Assembly: GCA_041905525.1 (NCBI GenBank)
Contig: JAYRKY010000003.1
Span: forward strand, 1 to 64,000
Source: SHVO01 sp041905525
GTDB taxonomy: Bacteria > Pseudomonadota > Alphaproteobacteria > Rhodospirillales > Rhodospirillaceae
Direction: 5' to 3'
DNA: 64,000 nt
Shown here: positions 54,265-61,596 of the stretch, in pieces
How the letters are laid out: each line of letters starts with the position of its first letter
How positions within the stretch are numbered: position 1 is the first letter of the stretch
The notes under the pieces: generated by a model
Seen by the model: the letters and a program-made list of their open reading frames with translations, nothing else
Told to the model about the DNA's origin: nothing
Databases searched by the model: none
Made by a program: the position numbers and the translations under genes

Positions 54265-54460
54265 TAAGGATGACTCCCCGAATAAATTTGGTCGTCCCGG
54301 CTTCCCCAGCCGGGCGTGAGCGGAAAAACTACTCAAATTCTCTATCAAAAACTTTAGAATTTTTCAAAATCGGAACTGCGCGCGGGGAAATGCGACATTT
54401 TTCCCACAGGTCGATCGTTGTGCGCGCGGACGGCGCGGCATCGTGCGGGCGCAAAGAAAA

Positions 54461-54485
54461 ACGGCGGGAGCTGGGCTCCCGCCGT
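54461..54485 (-). terminator. Rho-independent terminator of the DUF1552 gene
   Basis: ACGGCGGGAGC / GCTCCCGCCGT, an 11-bp stem with a 3-base loop, followed on the minus strand by TTTTTCTTT, just beyond the gene stop at 54509. Confidence 0.9.
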
Positions 54486-54508
54486 TCCGTCGATAAAATC
54501 TTGGCCGG

Positions 54509-55837
54509 TTACGCCAGGATTTCGCTGATCGCGTTCGAGTTGTTGTTGCTCTTCGTGCCCCATGTGGCGACGTCGCAGCCCATGAGCTTCAGCGCGGTGT
54601 AGCCGATACGGCAGACCGTGGTGCCGTTGGCGGCAACGTGGATCCCCGTCTTCACCTTTCCGCCCGCGCGGCCGGCGGTCATCGCCGTGTAGCCGTCGAG
54701 CGAGTGAACGCGGGCATAACCCACGTCGGTGTCGGCCATGATGAACACGTTATCGAGCAGCGTTCCGTCGCCTTCCTTCACCTTGGTGAAGGCATCGACA
54801 TAGTACGCCCACGCTTCCATCGAGCGGCGGGTGAACCAAGACGCGTTGACCTGGTAGCCGAGCTTCTCGTCGAGACGCTCTTCGTGCGTGCAGGTGTGGT
54901 GCGGCTTCTCGTAGCCCGGCTTGGTGGTGTTCGCGCCGCTGTAGCTCATGTTGAACACGCGGGTCTGGTCGCAGGCCACGGCCATGACCATGAGATCCGT
55001 CATCATCTTATGGCGCGAGGTGATGAGCGAGGATTCGTTGCCCGGCTGCGTTTCCTTATCGAGTGCCTTCGGCGATTTGCACGAAGCGATCGGCGTCGGC
55101 TTGGTGAGCTGCTGATCAAACTGGCGCTCGAGGTGACGCAGGCCCGTGAGGTACTGGTCCAGGCGCGCCTTATCTTCGGCGCCGACCTTGTTGTTCACCT
55201 TCTTCACGTCGTCGACCACGCCCGAGAGCACGCTCTTGCGGACCATGATCTTCGGGTTCGGGGTGAAGCTGGTGGCGTTCGGGTCCTGGAAATCCGGGCC
55301 GAAAACGCGCTGATAGAAGGCGATCGGCGAGAATTCCGGCACCGTTTCGGTGGTCTGGTTCTCGTAGCTGTGCGTATCGCGCACGTCGCCCGTGGCGGTC
55401 GCGGTGAGCGTCTTGAAGCGAGTGGTGCGGCCGATCTGGTTGGAGATCGTGATATCAACCGTTTCGCCCGGGTTGTCCCCGTTGGCCTTCGGCGCGATGC
55501 CGGAGCGGCTGATGATCCAACCCGACGAGTGGCACAGCAGCGGGCAATCGTCACGATAGGCCGTGAGATTGGTGATCAGGTTCATGTGCTGCTTGATCGG
55601 CTCGAACGCGGCCGATTCTTCCTTCAGGTCGAAGTTGGCGCCGACCTTCTCGGGCACGAAGATGTTTCGCTGCATACCGAGGTGCCAGTACCAGGTGCCG
55701 AAACGCACTGGCATCGGCGTGCCGTCGGCCATGGCGTTGCCATTACCGTTCAGGAAGACATTGAGAAGCGGTAGACCCACGGTGACGGCGCCGCCGCCCA
55801 CCATGCCCTTAAGTGCAAAACGTCTTGAGAAATCCAT
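54509..55837 (-). CDS. DUF1552 Tat-exported protein
   Basis: 442 residues. N-terminus MDFSRRFALKGMVGGG is a Tat signal. The body follows DUF1552: GTWYWHLGMQRNIF, PIKQHMNLITNLTA, CPLLCHSSGW, TISNQIGRTTRFKTL, NMSYSGANTTKPGYEKPHHTCTHE and a C-terminal GYTALKLMGCDVATWG. It contains six or more cysteines. In other bacteria the family is normally encoded beside a DUF1592/DUF1588-type cytochrome-like protein; no such gene is here, so it is an orphan. Periplasmic, function unknown. It has its own terminator and about 470 bases of non-coding DNA upstream. Confidence 0.88.
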   Translation of the reverse strand: MDFSRRFALKGMVGGGAVTVGLPLLNVFLNGNGNAMADGTPMPVRFGTWYWHLGMQRNIFVPEKVGANFDLKEESAAFEPIKQHMNLITNLTAYRDDCPLLCHSSGWIISRSGIAPKANGDNPGETVDITISNQIGRTTRFKTLTATATGDVRDTHSYENQTTETVPEFSPIAFYQRVFGPDFQDPNATSFTPNPKIMVRKSVLSGVVDDVKKVNNKVGAEDKARLDQYLTGLRHLERQFDQQLTKPTPIASCKSPKALDKETQPGNESSLITSRHKMMTDLMVMAVACDQTRVFNMSYSGANTTKPGYEKPHHTCTHEERLDEKLGYQVNASWFTRRSMEAWAYYVDAFTKVKEGDGTLLDNVFIMADTDVGYARVHSLDGYTAMTAGRAGGKVKTGIHVAANGTTVCRIGYTALKLMGCDVATWGTKSNNNSNAISEILA

Positions 55838-56029
55838 ACGCTTCTCCTCTCTCCCGGTGAGGTGTTCTTGAAACGCTAAGTATACGGGAAATCTGCAGAA
55901 AACCTACATCAAAGGCAGGCGAGCGCGGCCCAAACGGAAGAGAATAGGGCGGCGTCCGATGCACGCGCCGCTAGCGCCCCAGATCCATTTTCTCTTTAAT
56001 TATCATACGCTTGTGGGAATTTGAGCGGT
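55838..56029. other. Upstream region of the DUF1552 gene
   Basis: About 190 bases without a coding signal. It contains an AT-rich segment (CTTTAATTATCA at 55994-56005), also seen at 41050-41061 before the methyltransferase gene. No gene seen. Confidence 0.5.
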
Positions 56030-56241
56030 GCCCGGCATCCGCGACCCGCACCGGCGGCGAAGGGATCTACGACACACAAGGTTCCAGGCATTATCGGGGG
56101 CGGCGATCTCATCCCGCAGAAGGCGCGCGTTCTCCTGCAGCTGGCCTCACGTTCAGCAGCGACCCCGAGCAGATTCGCGGCTGGTTCAATACCATTGGCA
56201 ACGCCGAATTCGATATGAGCGGCGCGCGCAAGCCGTTCTAA
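56030..56241 (+). pseudogene. Frameshifted remnant of an L-asparaginase C-terminus
   Basis: Pieces in two frames reconstruct a type II asparaginase tail: ATRTGGEGIYDT (from 56041), then after a one-base shift HKVPGIIGGGDLIPQKARV and LLQLA, then after another shift near 56145 LTFSSDPEQIRGWFNTIGN, ending at a stop at 56241. The DLIPQKAR segment corresponds to the DLNPQKAR conserved near the end of AnsB. Nothing of the N-terminal three-quarters remains nearby. So it is a decayed gene fragment, not an expressed gene. Sequencing error cannot explain the missing N-terminal part. Confidence 0.7.
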
Positions 56242-56310
56242 AAGGTTTCGCGCCGGCCACCTGCAATGGCGTTGGCCGGCGCGAAGTTTGGATTACGCGC
56301 GGCAGGGCGT

Positions 56311-56442
56311 TCATGACGCAAGGCTTGCACTTTCTCTCAGGCGCATACGCCGATGATTGCCGTGACTGTGCGCGTCCTGCAGAAGCCACAACACGTACGC
56401 CAGAATGATCGCGATGTAGGCGGAGATCAGAAGAATACTCAT
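56311..56442 (-). CDS. Small membrane protein (43 aa), unknown
   Basis: One transmembrane helix at the N-terminus (MSILLISAYIAIILAYVLWL), then a His/Arg-rich cytoplasmic-type tail (HSHGNHRRMRLR). The ATG at 56442 has GAGG five bases upstream. Third in a run of very small minus-strand genes. Not recognised; too short for a family call. Coding potential rests on start site, hydrophobic pattern and neighbours. Confidence 0.5.
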   Translation of the reverse strand: MSILLISAYIAIILAYVLWLLQDAHSHGNHRRMRLRESASLAS

Positions 56443-56479
56443 GGTCACCTCGTGGTTTTTCGCGGTGCGGCCTCGCTCT

Positions 56480-56569
56480 TCACGTCAGCCACAGCATGTG
56501 GTGGAGCGTTGCGGCGCCGAGGACGAGAAGCAGGTAAACAAACGCTACGAACGGTATATTTCGCGCCAT
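56480..56569 (-). CDS. Tiny membrane peptide (29 aa), unknown
   Basis: A single hydrophobic helix with a short basic start (MARNIPFVAFVYLLLVLGAA) and HH near the end. The ATG has AGGAAC at proper spacing and overlaps the end of the preceding gene by 25 bases, suggesting coupling. Resembles small transport- or oxidase-accessory peptides in size only. KdpF was considered because of the nearby kdpDE, but sequence similarity is not evident. Confidence 0.45.
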   Translation of the reverse strand: MARNIPFVAFVYLLLVLGAATLHHMLWLT

Positions 56570-56763
56570 TGTCGTTCCTCCTCGATGTCCGACTCGGTGG
56601 CGCGCCGCGGATAACGTCCGCGAGACGGCTTGCGGCGGACAACCGGCGGCTCGCCGAGATCCAGTTCCGTGACGGGCTCATTGTCGTCGTTCAAGAAGCG
56701 ATAGAGCGAAGGGTCGCTGAGACGGAACGATTCCCCGTCGAAGGCGCTGCCTGTTGACCACAT
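56545..56763 (-). CDS. Small hydrophilic protein (72 aa), unknown
   Basis: Charged protein rich in Arg, Glu and Asp (FLNDDNEPVTELDLGEPP, RESDIEEERQWREIYRS-type end). The ATG at 56763 has an excellent AAAGGAGG site. It heads the trio of small genes. The element with core TTCCTAC lies about 100 bases upstream (56864-56879). No family recognised. Confidence 0.6.
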   Translation of the reverse strand: MWSTGSAFDGESFRLSDPSLYRFLNDDNEPVTELDLGEPPVVRRKPSRGRYPRRATESDIEEERQWREIYRS

Positions 56764-56863
56764 GGTTATCCTCCTTTGTTGTGGTGCTCGGACTCTAGCC
56801 GGGCGAGGCGCTAAACTTCCGTGCGGTTTGCGGCCGGGATTCGTAGCCGCGCCGCAAAAGCGC

Positions 56864-56879
56864 GTAGGAAACCTGTGGA
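56864..56879 (-). promoter_or_regulatory. TTCCTAC element upstream of the small-gene trio
   Basis: On the minus strand TCCACAGGTTTCCTAC. Shares yyACAnnnTTCCTAC-type spacing with elements at 57224 and 60224; CCAC and CTAC are 11 bases apart, like direct half-sites of an OmpR-family regulator. Confidence 0.4.
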
Positions 56880-56994
56880 GTGAAATGACGGGATGCATTG
56901 ACGCGAGGTGTCGCTGAACCTGCGCAACGCATCAGGCGTGCGTACACGGCAAGGACGCACCCTGTCTGGCCGCCCGGCAAACTTTGTCGGCGGA

Positions 56995-57180
56995 TTAGTG
57001 GCGGTTATCCTTCGCGTCAGGCATAGCCGCGCGCGTGTTCGGGTCAGTCTCCGCTGATCCGCCGTTTTTCTCTTCGCGCGCCGCGCGTTCAGCTTTCACC
57101 CGCAGGCGCTTGGCCTCGATGTCGAGAACGAGCTGGGCGTAACTGTCGGGCAACTGGCTGAAGAAGTGGCGGGTTGTCAT
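56995..57180 (-). CDS. Small hydrophilic protein (61 aa), unknown
   Basis: Begins MTTRHFFSQLPDSYAQLVLD then a highly charged helix-like EAKRLRVKAERAAREEK, and a polar tail. The ATG at 57180 has GGAGG five bases upstream, so it is likely real. It lies about 110 bases after kdpE on the same strand with a TTCCTAC element just upstream, so it probably has its own promoter. No family recognised. Confidence 0.6.
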   Translation of the reverse strand: MTTRHFFSQLPDSYAQLVLDIEAKRLRVKAERAAREEKNGGSAETDPNTRAAMPDAKDNRH

Positions 57181-57223
57181 GAGAACCTCCGAACGTCCTG
57201 TTCAAAGGATCTCCGAAACCGGC

Positions 57224-57239
57224 GTAGGAAGTCTGTAGA
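57224..57239 (-). promoter_or_regulatory. TTCCTAC element upstream of the 61-residue gene
   Basis: On the minus strand TCTACAGACTTCCTAC; two CTAC half-sites 11 bases apart, about 45 bases before the start codon at 57180. A related plus-strand copy (CTAAGGCGTTCCTAC) lies at 57268-57282. Confidence 0.45.
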
Positions 57240-57289
57240 CGTTGATCCAGGGAGCGCAGGGATCGTGCTAAGGCGTTCCTACGGGATTT

Positions 57290-57988
57290 TTACGCCTCCG
57301 GCTCTTCGATCCGGTAGCCGATGCCGGGCTCGTTGACGATGAACTGATCACGCGCCGGGTCCTTCTCGAGCTTCTGGCGCAGCTGCGCGATATAGATGCG
57401 AAGATATTGATTGTCTTCGCCGTAGGCGTCGCCCCACACCTGTTGCATCAGATATTTGTGGGTCAGCAATTTACCCTTGTTGAGGGCCAGGATCTTCAAA
57501 AGCGCGAACTCTTTCGGCGAGAGTTTCACGCGCTCGCCGCGCACGGTGACAACGCGCTTCATGAAATCAATCTGCAGCGGGCCGATCATGACGGATGTGT
57601 CTTCCGCCTGGGCAACGACTGCGTCACGAAGACTGGCGCGCACGCGGGCCAGGAGCTCGCCTGTGCCGAACGGCTTGGTAACATAATCGTTGGCGCCGAG
57701 ATCGAACGCTTTGATCTTCTCCTGCTCCTGATCGCGCACAGAGAGCACAAGAATAGGGATCTTCGACCATTCCCGTACCGAGGCGATCACCTCCTTGCCG
57801 TCGAGATCCGGTAAGCCGAGATCGAGCACGATCATGTCCGGCTTCACCGAGGTCGCAAGGCGAATGCCTTCACGCCCGGTTTCCGCGGGGACCACCGCAT
57901 AATCATTCGTGGTCAGCGTGATCGTCAGAAACTTCCGGATCTGCGGATCATCCTCGACGATGAGGATTTTCGGTTGCAGTGTCCTCAT
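57290..57988 (-). CDS. kdpE: Response regulator KdpE
   Basis: 232 residues. Receiver domain with the acidic pocket in IVEDDPQ, phospho-acceptor Asp in MIVLDLGLPDLDG (about 55) and Lys in NDYVTKPFGTGELLARVR. A C-terminal OmpR-type winged helix follows (VKLSPKEFALLKILALNKGKLL, YLRIYIAQLRQKLEKDP, EPGIGYRI). The sequence matches KdpE, which activates the high-affinity potassium pump kdpFABC in other bacteria; that operon is not in the window. The start is 3 bases after the kinase stop, so the pair is coupled. Confidence 0.92.
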   Translation of the reverse strand: MRTLQPKILIVEDDPQIRKFLTITLTTNDYAVVPAETGREGIRLATSVKPDMIVLDLGLPDLDGKEVIASVREWSKIPILVLSVRDQEQEKIKAFDLGANDYVTKPFGTGELLARVRASLRDAVVAQAEDTSVMIGPLQIDFMKRVVTVRGERVKLSPKEFALLKILALNKGKLLTHKYLMQQVWGDAYGEDNQYLRIYIAQLRQKLEKDPARDQFIVNEPGIGYRIEEPEA

Positions 57989-57991
57989 GCG

Positions 57992-59524
57992 CTACAGCGC
58001 CTCCTCGGATTCTTCGAGCAAATCGAACGGCAAGGCCGCCGCGGCCGGCAGTGTGATGCGCAGACAGGCGCCTTTGCCGTCATGGGGATCGATCGCCGCG
58101 ATCGTGCCGCCGTGCGCCGCGATGATCCCGCGGCAGATATAAAGTCCCAGACCTGTGCCCGCCACTTTCTTGTCGCCGTGTTTGGCGCGGTAGAACTTCA
58201 CGAAGATGGCTTCCCGTTCCGACGGCGGCAGCCCCGTACCGTCATCGTCCACGTCGATCGTGATGGAGCGCCCGTCCCACCGCGCGATGATTTTGACTTC
58301 ACCTTCCGCCGGACCATATTTGAGAGCGTTGTCCAGCAAGTTCAGCAGCACCAGTTCCATCAACGCCGAATTGACATTGAGTAAAGGGAATTCCGGTGCG
58401 GCGTCGACCGTGAACTTCTGACGGCCGATCATGGGATGCAATGTGCGCAGCGCGCTGGCGATGACATCGCGCAACGAGACCGGTTCCGTGCGGATGGTTT
58501 CCAGACCGGACTCCAGACGGCTGAGTTCGATCAGATTGGTCATGAAGCGGCGCAGCTTCTCCGCCTCCTCCAAAGCGCCGGCGATCATTTCGCGGCCCGC
58601 GGCGTCATCCTGTGACGGCGGCCGCTGCTTCAGCGCGCTCAGGGCGCCGATCACCGTGACAAGAGGCGTCTTTAGGTCATGGGAGACCGAGGACAGAAGC
58701 GCGGACAAAAATGCCTCGCGCTCGGCGTCGCGCGCTTTCTTCTCCTCGGCTTCCGCAAGGCGCGCCTTTTCGAGCGCGCTCACGACCTGAGCCGTGAGCG
58801 TTGCCAGGATCTTGAGCGGAAAGCGCGCGGCGACGTCCGCTGCGGTGCGGACGACCCCGATCGCATGATCGCGGCTGACAAGCGGGAGATAGAGCGCCTC
58901 ATGCGACGGAAACTGCCGCGTCCCGCCCCCCGCCGGCGCCCCTGTGGTGATCGCAGCCTGGGCAACCTCGTCGTGAACCGGGCCGTCCGCCGTGAGCCAT
59001 ATGGATGTCTCGGTGCCAAGAAGAGACGTGAGCTTCGCTTCGGCCGCGGCTTTCATGTTCCGCAGATCGACAATCCCGAGCATGTCCTGGCTGAGGGCAT
59101 AGACACCGGCCAAGATCCGCTCGCGCTGCTGCGCTTCGAGCGCGAGCGTACGCACGCGGGCCGAGAGCGCGCTCGCCACCACCGCGACAATGGCAAGTAC
59201 CGCCGCTTTGGCTGCATTCTCAGGGGCGGCGAGGCTGATGCTCCACAGTGGCGGAAGGAGCACGAAGTTGAACGCGAGCACGGAGGCGGCCGCGGCGAGA
59301 AGCGACAGCCAAAAACCGTAAAGCGCGGCGCTGACCAGCACCGGCACTACAAAAAGCAGCGCCAAGGTTTCCGGGGACGGAAACCCCACAAACACCAGGA
59401 GCCAGGCAAGGACGGCGGTGCCGGCAACGCTAAGGAGCGAGACCGCGAGGCGAAACGGCAAGGTCGCCCACGCCAGGCGCGGCGCAGACCTGCCCTCCTC
59501 CTCCAAACCTGAAAATATCTCCAT
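57992..59524 (-). CDS. kdpD: KdpD-type sensor histidine kinase, short form
   Basis: About 510 residues. Four closely packed membrane segments (LAVSLLSVAGTAVLAWLLVFV to VVASAL), a GAF-like region with LSQDMLGIVDL and QAAITTGAPAGG, then the kinase core: phospho-His in LSSVSHDLKTPLVTVIGAL, N box LLDNALKYG, G boxes DDGTGLPP and GTGLGLYI. The 330-residue KdpD and USP domains at the N-terminus of full KdpD are absent. So this sensor lacks the usual cytosolic input. The start could be GTG 59584 or ATG 59524; ATG is preferred since the region between is GC-rich filler. Followed directly by kdpE. Confidence 0.88.
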   Translation of the reverse strand: MEIFSGLEEEGRSAPRLAWATLPFRLAVSLLSVAGTAVLAWLLVFVGFPSPETLALLFVVPVLVSAALYGFWLSLLAAAASVLAFNFVLLPPLWSISLAAPENAAKAAVLAIVAVVASALSARVRTLALEAQQRERILAGVYALSQDMLGIVDLRNMKAAAEAKLTSLLGTETSIWLTADGPVHDEVAQAAITTGAPAGGGTRQFPSHEALYLPLVSRDHAIGVVRTAADVAARFPLKILATLTAQVVSALEKARLAEAEEKKARDAEREAFLSALLSSVSHDLKTPLVTVIGALSALKQRPPSQDDAAGREMIAGALEEAEKLRRFMTNLIELSRLESGLETIRTEPVSLRDVIASALRTLHPMIGRQKFTVDAAPEFPLLNVNSALMELVLLNLLDNALKYGPAEGEVKIIARWDGRSITIDVDDDGTGLPPSEREAIFVKFYRAKHGDKKVAGTGLGLYICRGIIAAHGGTIAAIDPHDGKGACLRITLPAAAALPFDLLEESEEAL

Positions 59525-59629
59525 TTGGACGGCCCCGGCGGGCGGCCCCGGCCGCCCGCTTTTCACCAAGACAAAAATAGTCACCGGGCCGTCACTATGG
59601 GGGCCGCCACGCGGCCCGCCAAGGGCCGC

Positions 59630-59863
59630 TTACCAGCGCAGGCGGGCCGCCCACTTTTGGCGCGGTAACGGGCGCGCCAGGAGAGGCGATCGCCCCGAGA
59701 AGAGTTGACCGATGAGACGGCGCACCGACACCCAAGCCGATTGCGTCACCTCCCTTACGGGGCTGCTCTTGATCTCCCTGAATTCGGCGTCGATCACTTT
59801 CTTGGCGTCGAGGCCGAGAATGCGGTCGCGCAGGATAAAGTGGGGTGTGCTGAAACGGTGCAT
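59630..59863 (-). CDS. Small basic protein (77 aa), unknown
   Basis: Begins MHRFSTPHFILRDRILGLDA and continues with a helical, Lys/Arg-rich sequence ending ARPLPRQKWAARLRW. The ATG at 59863 starts two bases after the stop of the preceding small gene, with GGAGC upstream, so it is likely coupled. It ends about 100 bases before the short kdpD. No family recognised. Confidence 0.55.
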   Translation of the reverse strand: MHRFSTPHFILRDRILGLDAKKVIDAEFREIKSSPVREVTQSAWVSVRRLIGQLFSGRSPLLARPLPRQKWAARLRW

Positions 59864-59865
59864 GG

Positions 59866-60117
59866 CTAAAGTCGCTCCTTCCACGATCCACTGCGTCCCG
59901 CACGCAGGAAACGTTTTCGCCGGGCTTCCTTGTGCGGGGGCAGAACGCCGAAATGGGACCAGTCGAGTTTCTCGTCCCGTTCCGGCGGCCGCTCCGGCGG
60001 ACGTTGGGGCGGCAGTTGGTCCCGCGGCGCGGGTTCGCGGGTGAGAACCGTCCCATCCGTTTCGCGGCGGTTCAGGGCCGGACCGGGAGCGTTGGCGAGG
60101 TTCTGCGGTGAGCGCAT
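59866..60117 (-). CDS. Small Pro/Arg-rich protein (83 aa), unknown
   Basis: Low-complexity middle (PPQRPPERPPERDEKLDW) and basic C-terminus (HKEARRKRFLRAGRS). The ATG at 60117 has AAAGGA nine bases upstream. First of the minus-strand run leading through the 77-residue gene to kdpDE. May be a nucleic-acid-associated or disordered protein. No family recognised. Confidence 0.55.
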   Translation of the reverse strand: MRSPQNLANAPGPALNRRETDGTVLTREPAPRDQLPPQRPPERPPERDEKLDWSHFGVLPPHKEARRKRFLRAGRSGSWKERL

Positions 60118-60223
60118 GAGGCATTCCTTTCAAAAGCCGTGGACACCCCGAAGCTAGGTCAGGCGCGCGCTGGAACGCTGTCGCCTTTCAGACCCAGGGG
60201 CGTAGTGGCGCCGACGCCGCCGT

Positions 60224-60239
60224 GTAGGAATCTTGTAAA
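60224..60239 (-). promoter_or_regulatory. TTCCTAC element in the divergent 60.1/60.3 kb region
   Basis: On the minus strand TTTACAAGATTCCTAC, 11 bases between TTAC and CTAC. It lies about 105 bases before the minus-strand gene at 60117 and about 110 before the plus-strand operon at 60348, so it could serve either. Confidence 0.4.
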
Positions 60240-60347
60240 GACGCGCCTGCGTCGGGATGGCGGGGACCTGGGACGATCGATACGGCGCGGGAGCCCCGTC
60301 TTCGCCTAGATTTTGCAGGGTGGCTTAGAACCAAACAGGAGGTCCTC

Positions 60348-60545
60348 GTGATATCTCGGATTGGCCGGGCGGCCTTTGAGTGGACTCACGACACCCGCCT
60401 GTTTACGGCGCGCCGGCGGCGCGTGCCGGTCTGGGCTGGCCCGTGTCTGCCGCGCGATCTGGAAGACCGCATTCTCCTCAGTCCGGCCGCGCGGCGCTTG
60501 TTGGACCAGGCGCGGCGGCTCGCCGTGCGGACGGAGAGCGAATGA
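60348..60545 (+). CDS. Small basic protein (65 aa), unknown
   Basis: Begins with a GTG at 60348 preceded by AGGAGG five bases upstream. Contains RRRRVPVWAGPCLPRDLEDR and a helical C-terminus SPAARRLLDQARRLA. Its TGA overlaps the next start (ATGA), so it is co-translated with the zinc-ribbon protein. No family recognised. Confidence 0.6.
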   Translation: MISRIGRAAFEWTHDTRLFTARRRRVPVWAGPCLPRDLEDRILLSPAARRLLDQARRLAVRTESE

Positions 60546-60748
60546 CGCCGCTCGACTGCCCCGTCTGCCGCGCACCTTTCAAGGAGGTCCTGATGGACGG
60601 CGTGCTGATTGATGTCTGCACCCGGTGCAGCGGCGTGTGGCTTGACCGCGGCGAGTTGGAGCGGTTGCTGCATCCGGTGCGGCGCGATAACGCCGGCGCA
60701 TGCCTCGGCGGGCCCGCGGGCACCCGCCACGGGAAACCCGACCGGTGA
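60542..60748 (+). CDS. TFIIB-like zinc-ribbon protein
   Basis: 68 residues. Two Cys pairs in LDCPVCRAPFKEV and VCTRCSGVWLDRGELERLL form the zf-TFIIB ribbon (PF13453 type). The conserved GVWLDRGEL signature is present. Function in bacteria is unknown. Overlaps the preceding gene by four bases (ATGA) and the following channel gene by four bases (GTGA), so all three are one operon. The tail from about residue 45 is low-complexity. Confidence 0.85.
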   Translation: MTPLDCPVCRAPFKEVLMDGVLIDVCTRCSGVWLDRGELERLLHPVRRDNAGACLGGPAGTRHGKPDR

Positions 60749-61548
60749 CCGAACGCGCCTTTGAAGCCGTGGCACCGGTCCCTTTCGCGGCGCGCATGCG
60801 GGCCCTCGCCGAAGCCAGATGGTTCGGCCTCTCGATTGTGACTCTGATCGTCGTCAACGCGATCATACTCGGCCTCGAAACATATCCTTCGGTGGTCGCC
60901 GCCTACGGGCCGATGCTGAAGGCCATTGATCATGTGATCCTGTGGATCTTCGTCGCCGAATTGTCCGTGCGGCTGATCGCGGCGGGGCGGGCCTTTTTCA
61001 AGGACCCGTGGAATCTGTTCGACACCGCCGTCGTTGCCATCGCATTCGTGCCGGCGAATGAAGCATTCGCGGTTCTCCGCGCCCTGCGGGTCCTGCGCGT
61101 TCTGCGCCTGATCTCGATTTTCCCGCGCTTGCGCCGTGTCGTGGAAGGCTTGGTCGGGGCGCTGCCCGGCATCGGATCGATTGGCGCCATTCTGACGATC
61201 CTCTTTTACGTCTTCGCGGTCATGGCCAGCAAACTGTTCGGCGCCGCCCATCCGCAGTGGTTCGGGACCTTGCAAGACTCCATGTTCAGCCTGTTCCAAA
61301 TCATGACGCTGGAAGGCTGGGCGGACATGGTGCGAGAGGTAATGAAAACCGCCCCGTACGCGTGGATCTTCTTCATTGTGTACATCTTGGCGTCGACCTT
61401 CACCGTGCTGAATCTGTTCATTGCGGTGATCGTTGACGCGATGCAACGCCAGCATCAAGATCAAGAGCAGGACGGTTTCGCGCGCATCGAGGCGCAGCTT
61501 GCCGACCTTCAGCAGAAAATCGCCCGCCTGAGCAGAGATCCGCGTTAG
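60745..61548 (+). CDS. Voltage-gated ion channel, BacNav/NaChBac family
   Basis: 267 residues with six membrane segments. S1 LSIVTLIVVNAIILGLE, S2 VILWIFVAELSVRLI, S3 WNLFDTAVVAIAF, S4 with four arginines at three-residue steps in LRALRVLRVLRLISIF, S5 AILTILFYVFAVMASKLF, the pore TLEGWADM and S6 TFTVLNLFIAVIVDAM. A coiled-coil-like tail follows (QHQDQEQDGFARIEAQLADLQQKIARL), as expected for tetramer assembly. The filter has Gly where NaChBac has Ser. The start is a GTG at 60745 overlapping the zinc-ribbon stop. A Na+ or Ca2+ channel; selectivity cannot be read from sequence alone. Confidence 0.92.
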   Translation: MTERAFEAVAPVPFAARMRALAEARWFGLSIVTLIVVNAIILGLETYPSVVAAYGPMLKAIDHVILWIFVAELSVRLIAAGRAFFKDPWNLFDTAVVAIAFVPANEAFAVLRALRVLRVLRLISIFPRLRRVVEGLVGALPGIGSIGAILTILFYVFAVMASKLFGAAHPQWFGTLQDSMFSLFQIMTLEGWADMVREVMKTAPYAWIFFIVYILASTFTVLNLFIAVIVDAMQRQHQDQEQDGFARIEAQLADLQQKIARLSRDPR

Positions 61549-61596
61549 CGGCGCGCGCCGGTTGGGTGTCGAGCGCCCCTGCGATACAGTGCCGCC

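Noticed and set aside
41050..56005. The 12-base match CTTTAATTATCA at 41050 and 55994 as a regulatory element
   Set aside because: Two copies in AT-rich spots before unrelated genes may be chance; noted only as a weak coincidence.
56480..56569. The 29-residue membrane peptide as KdpF
   Set aside because: Only size and hydrophobicity agree; there is no kdpABC next to it and no recognisable KdpF sequence.
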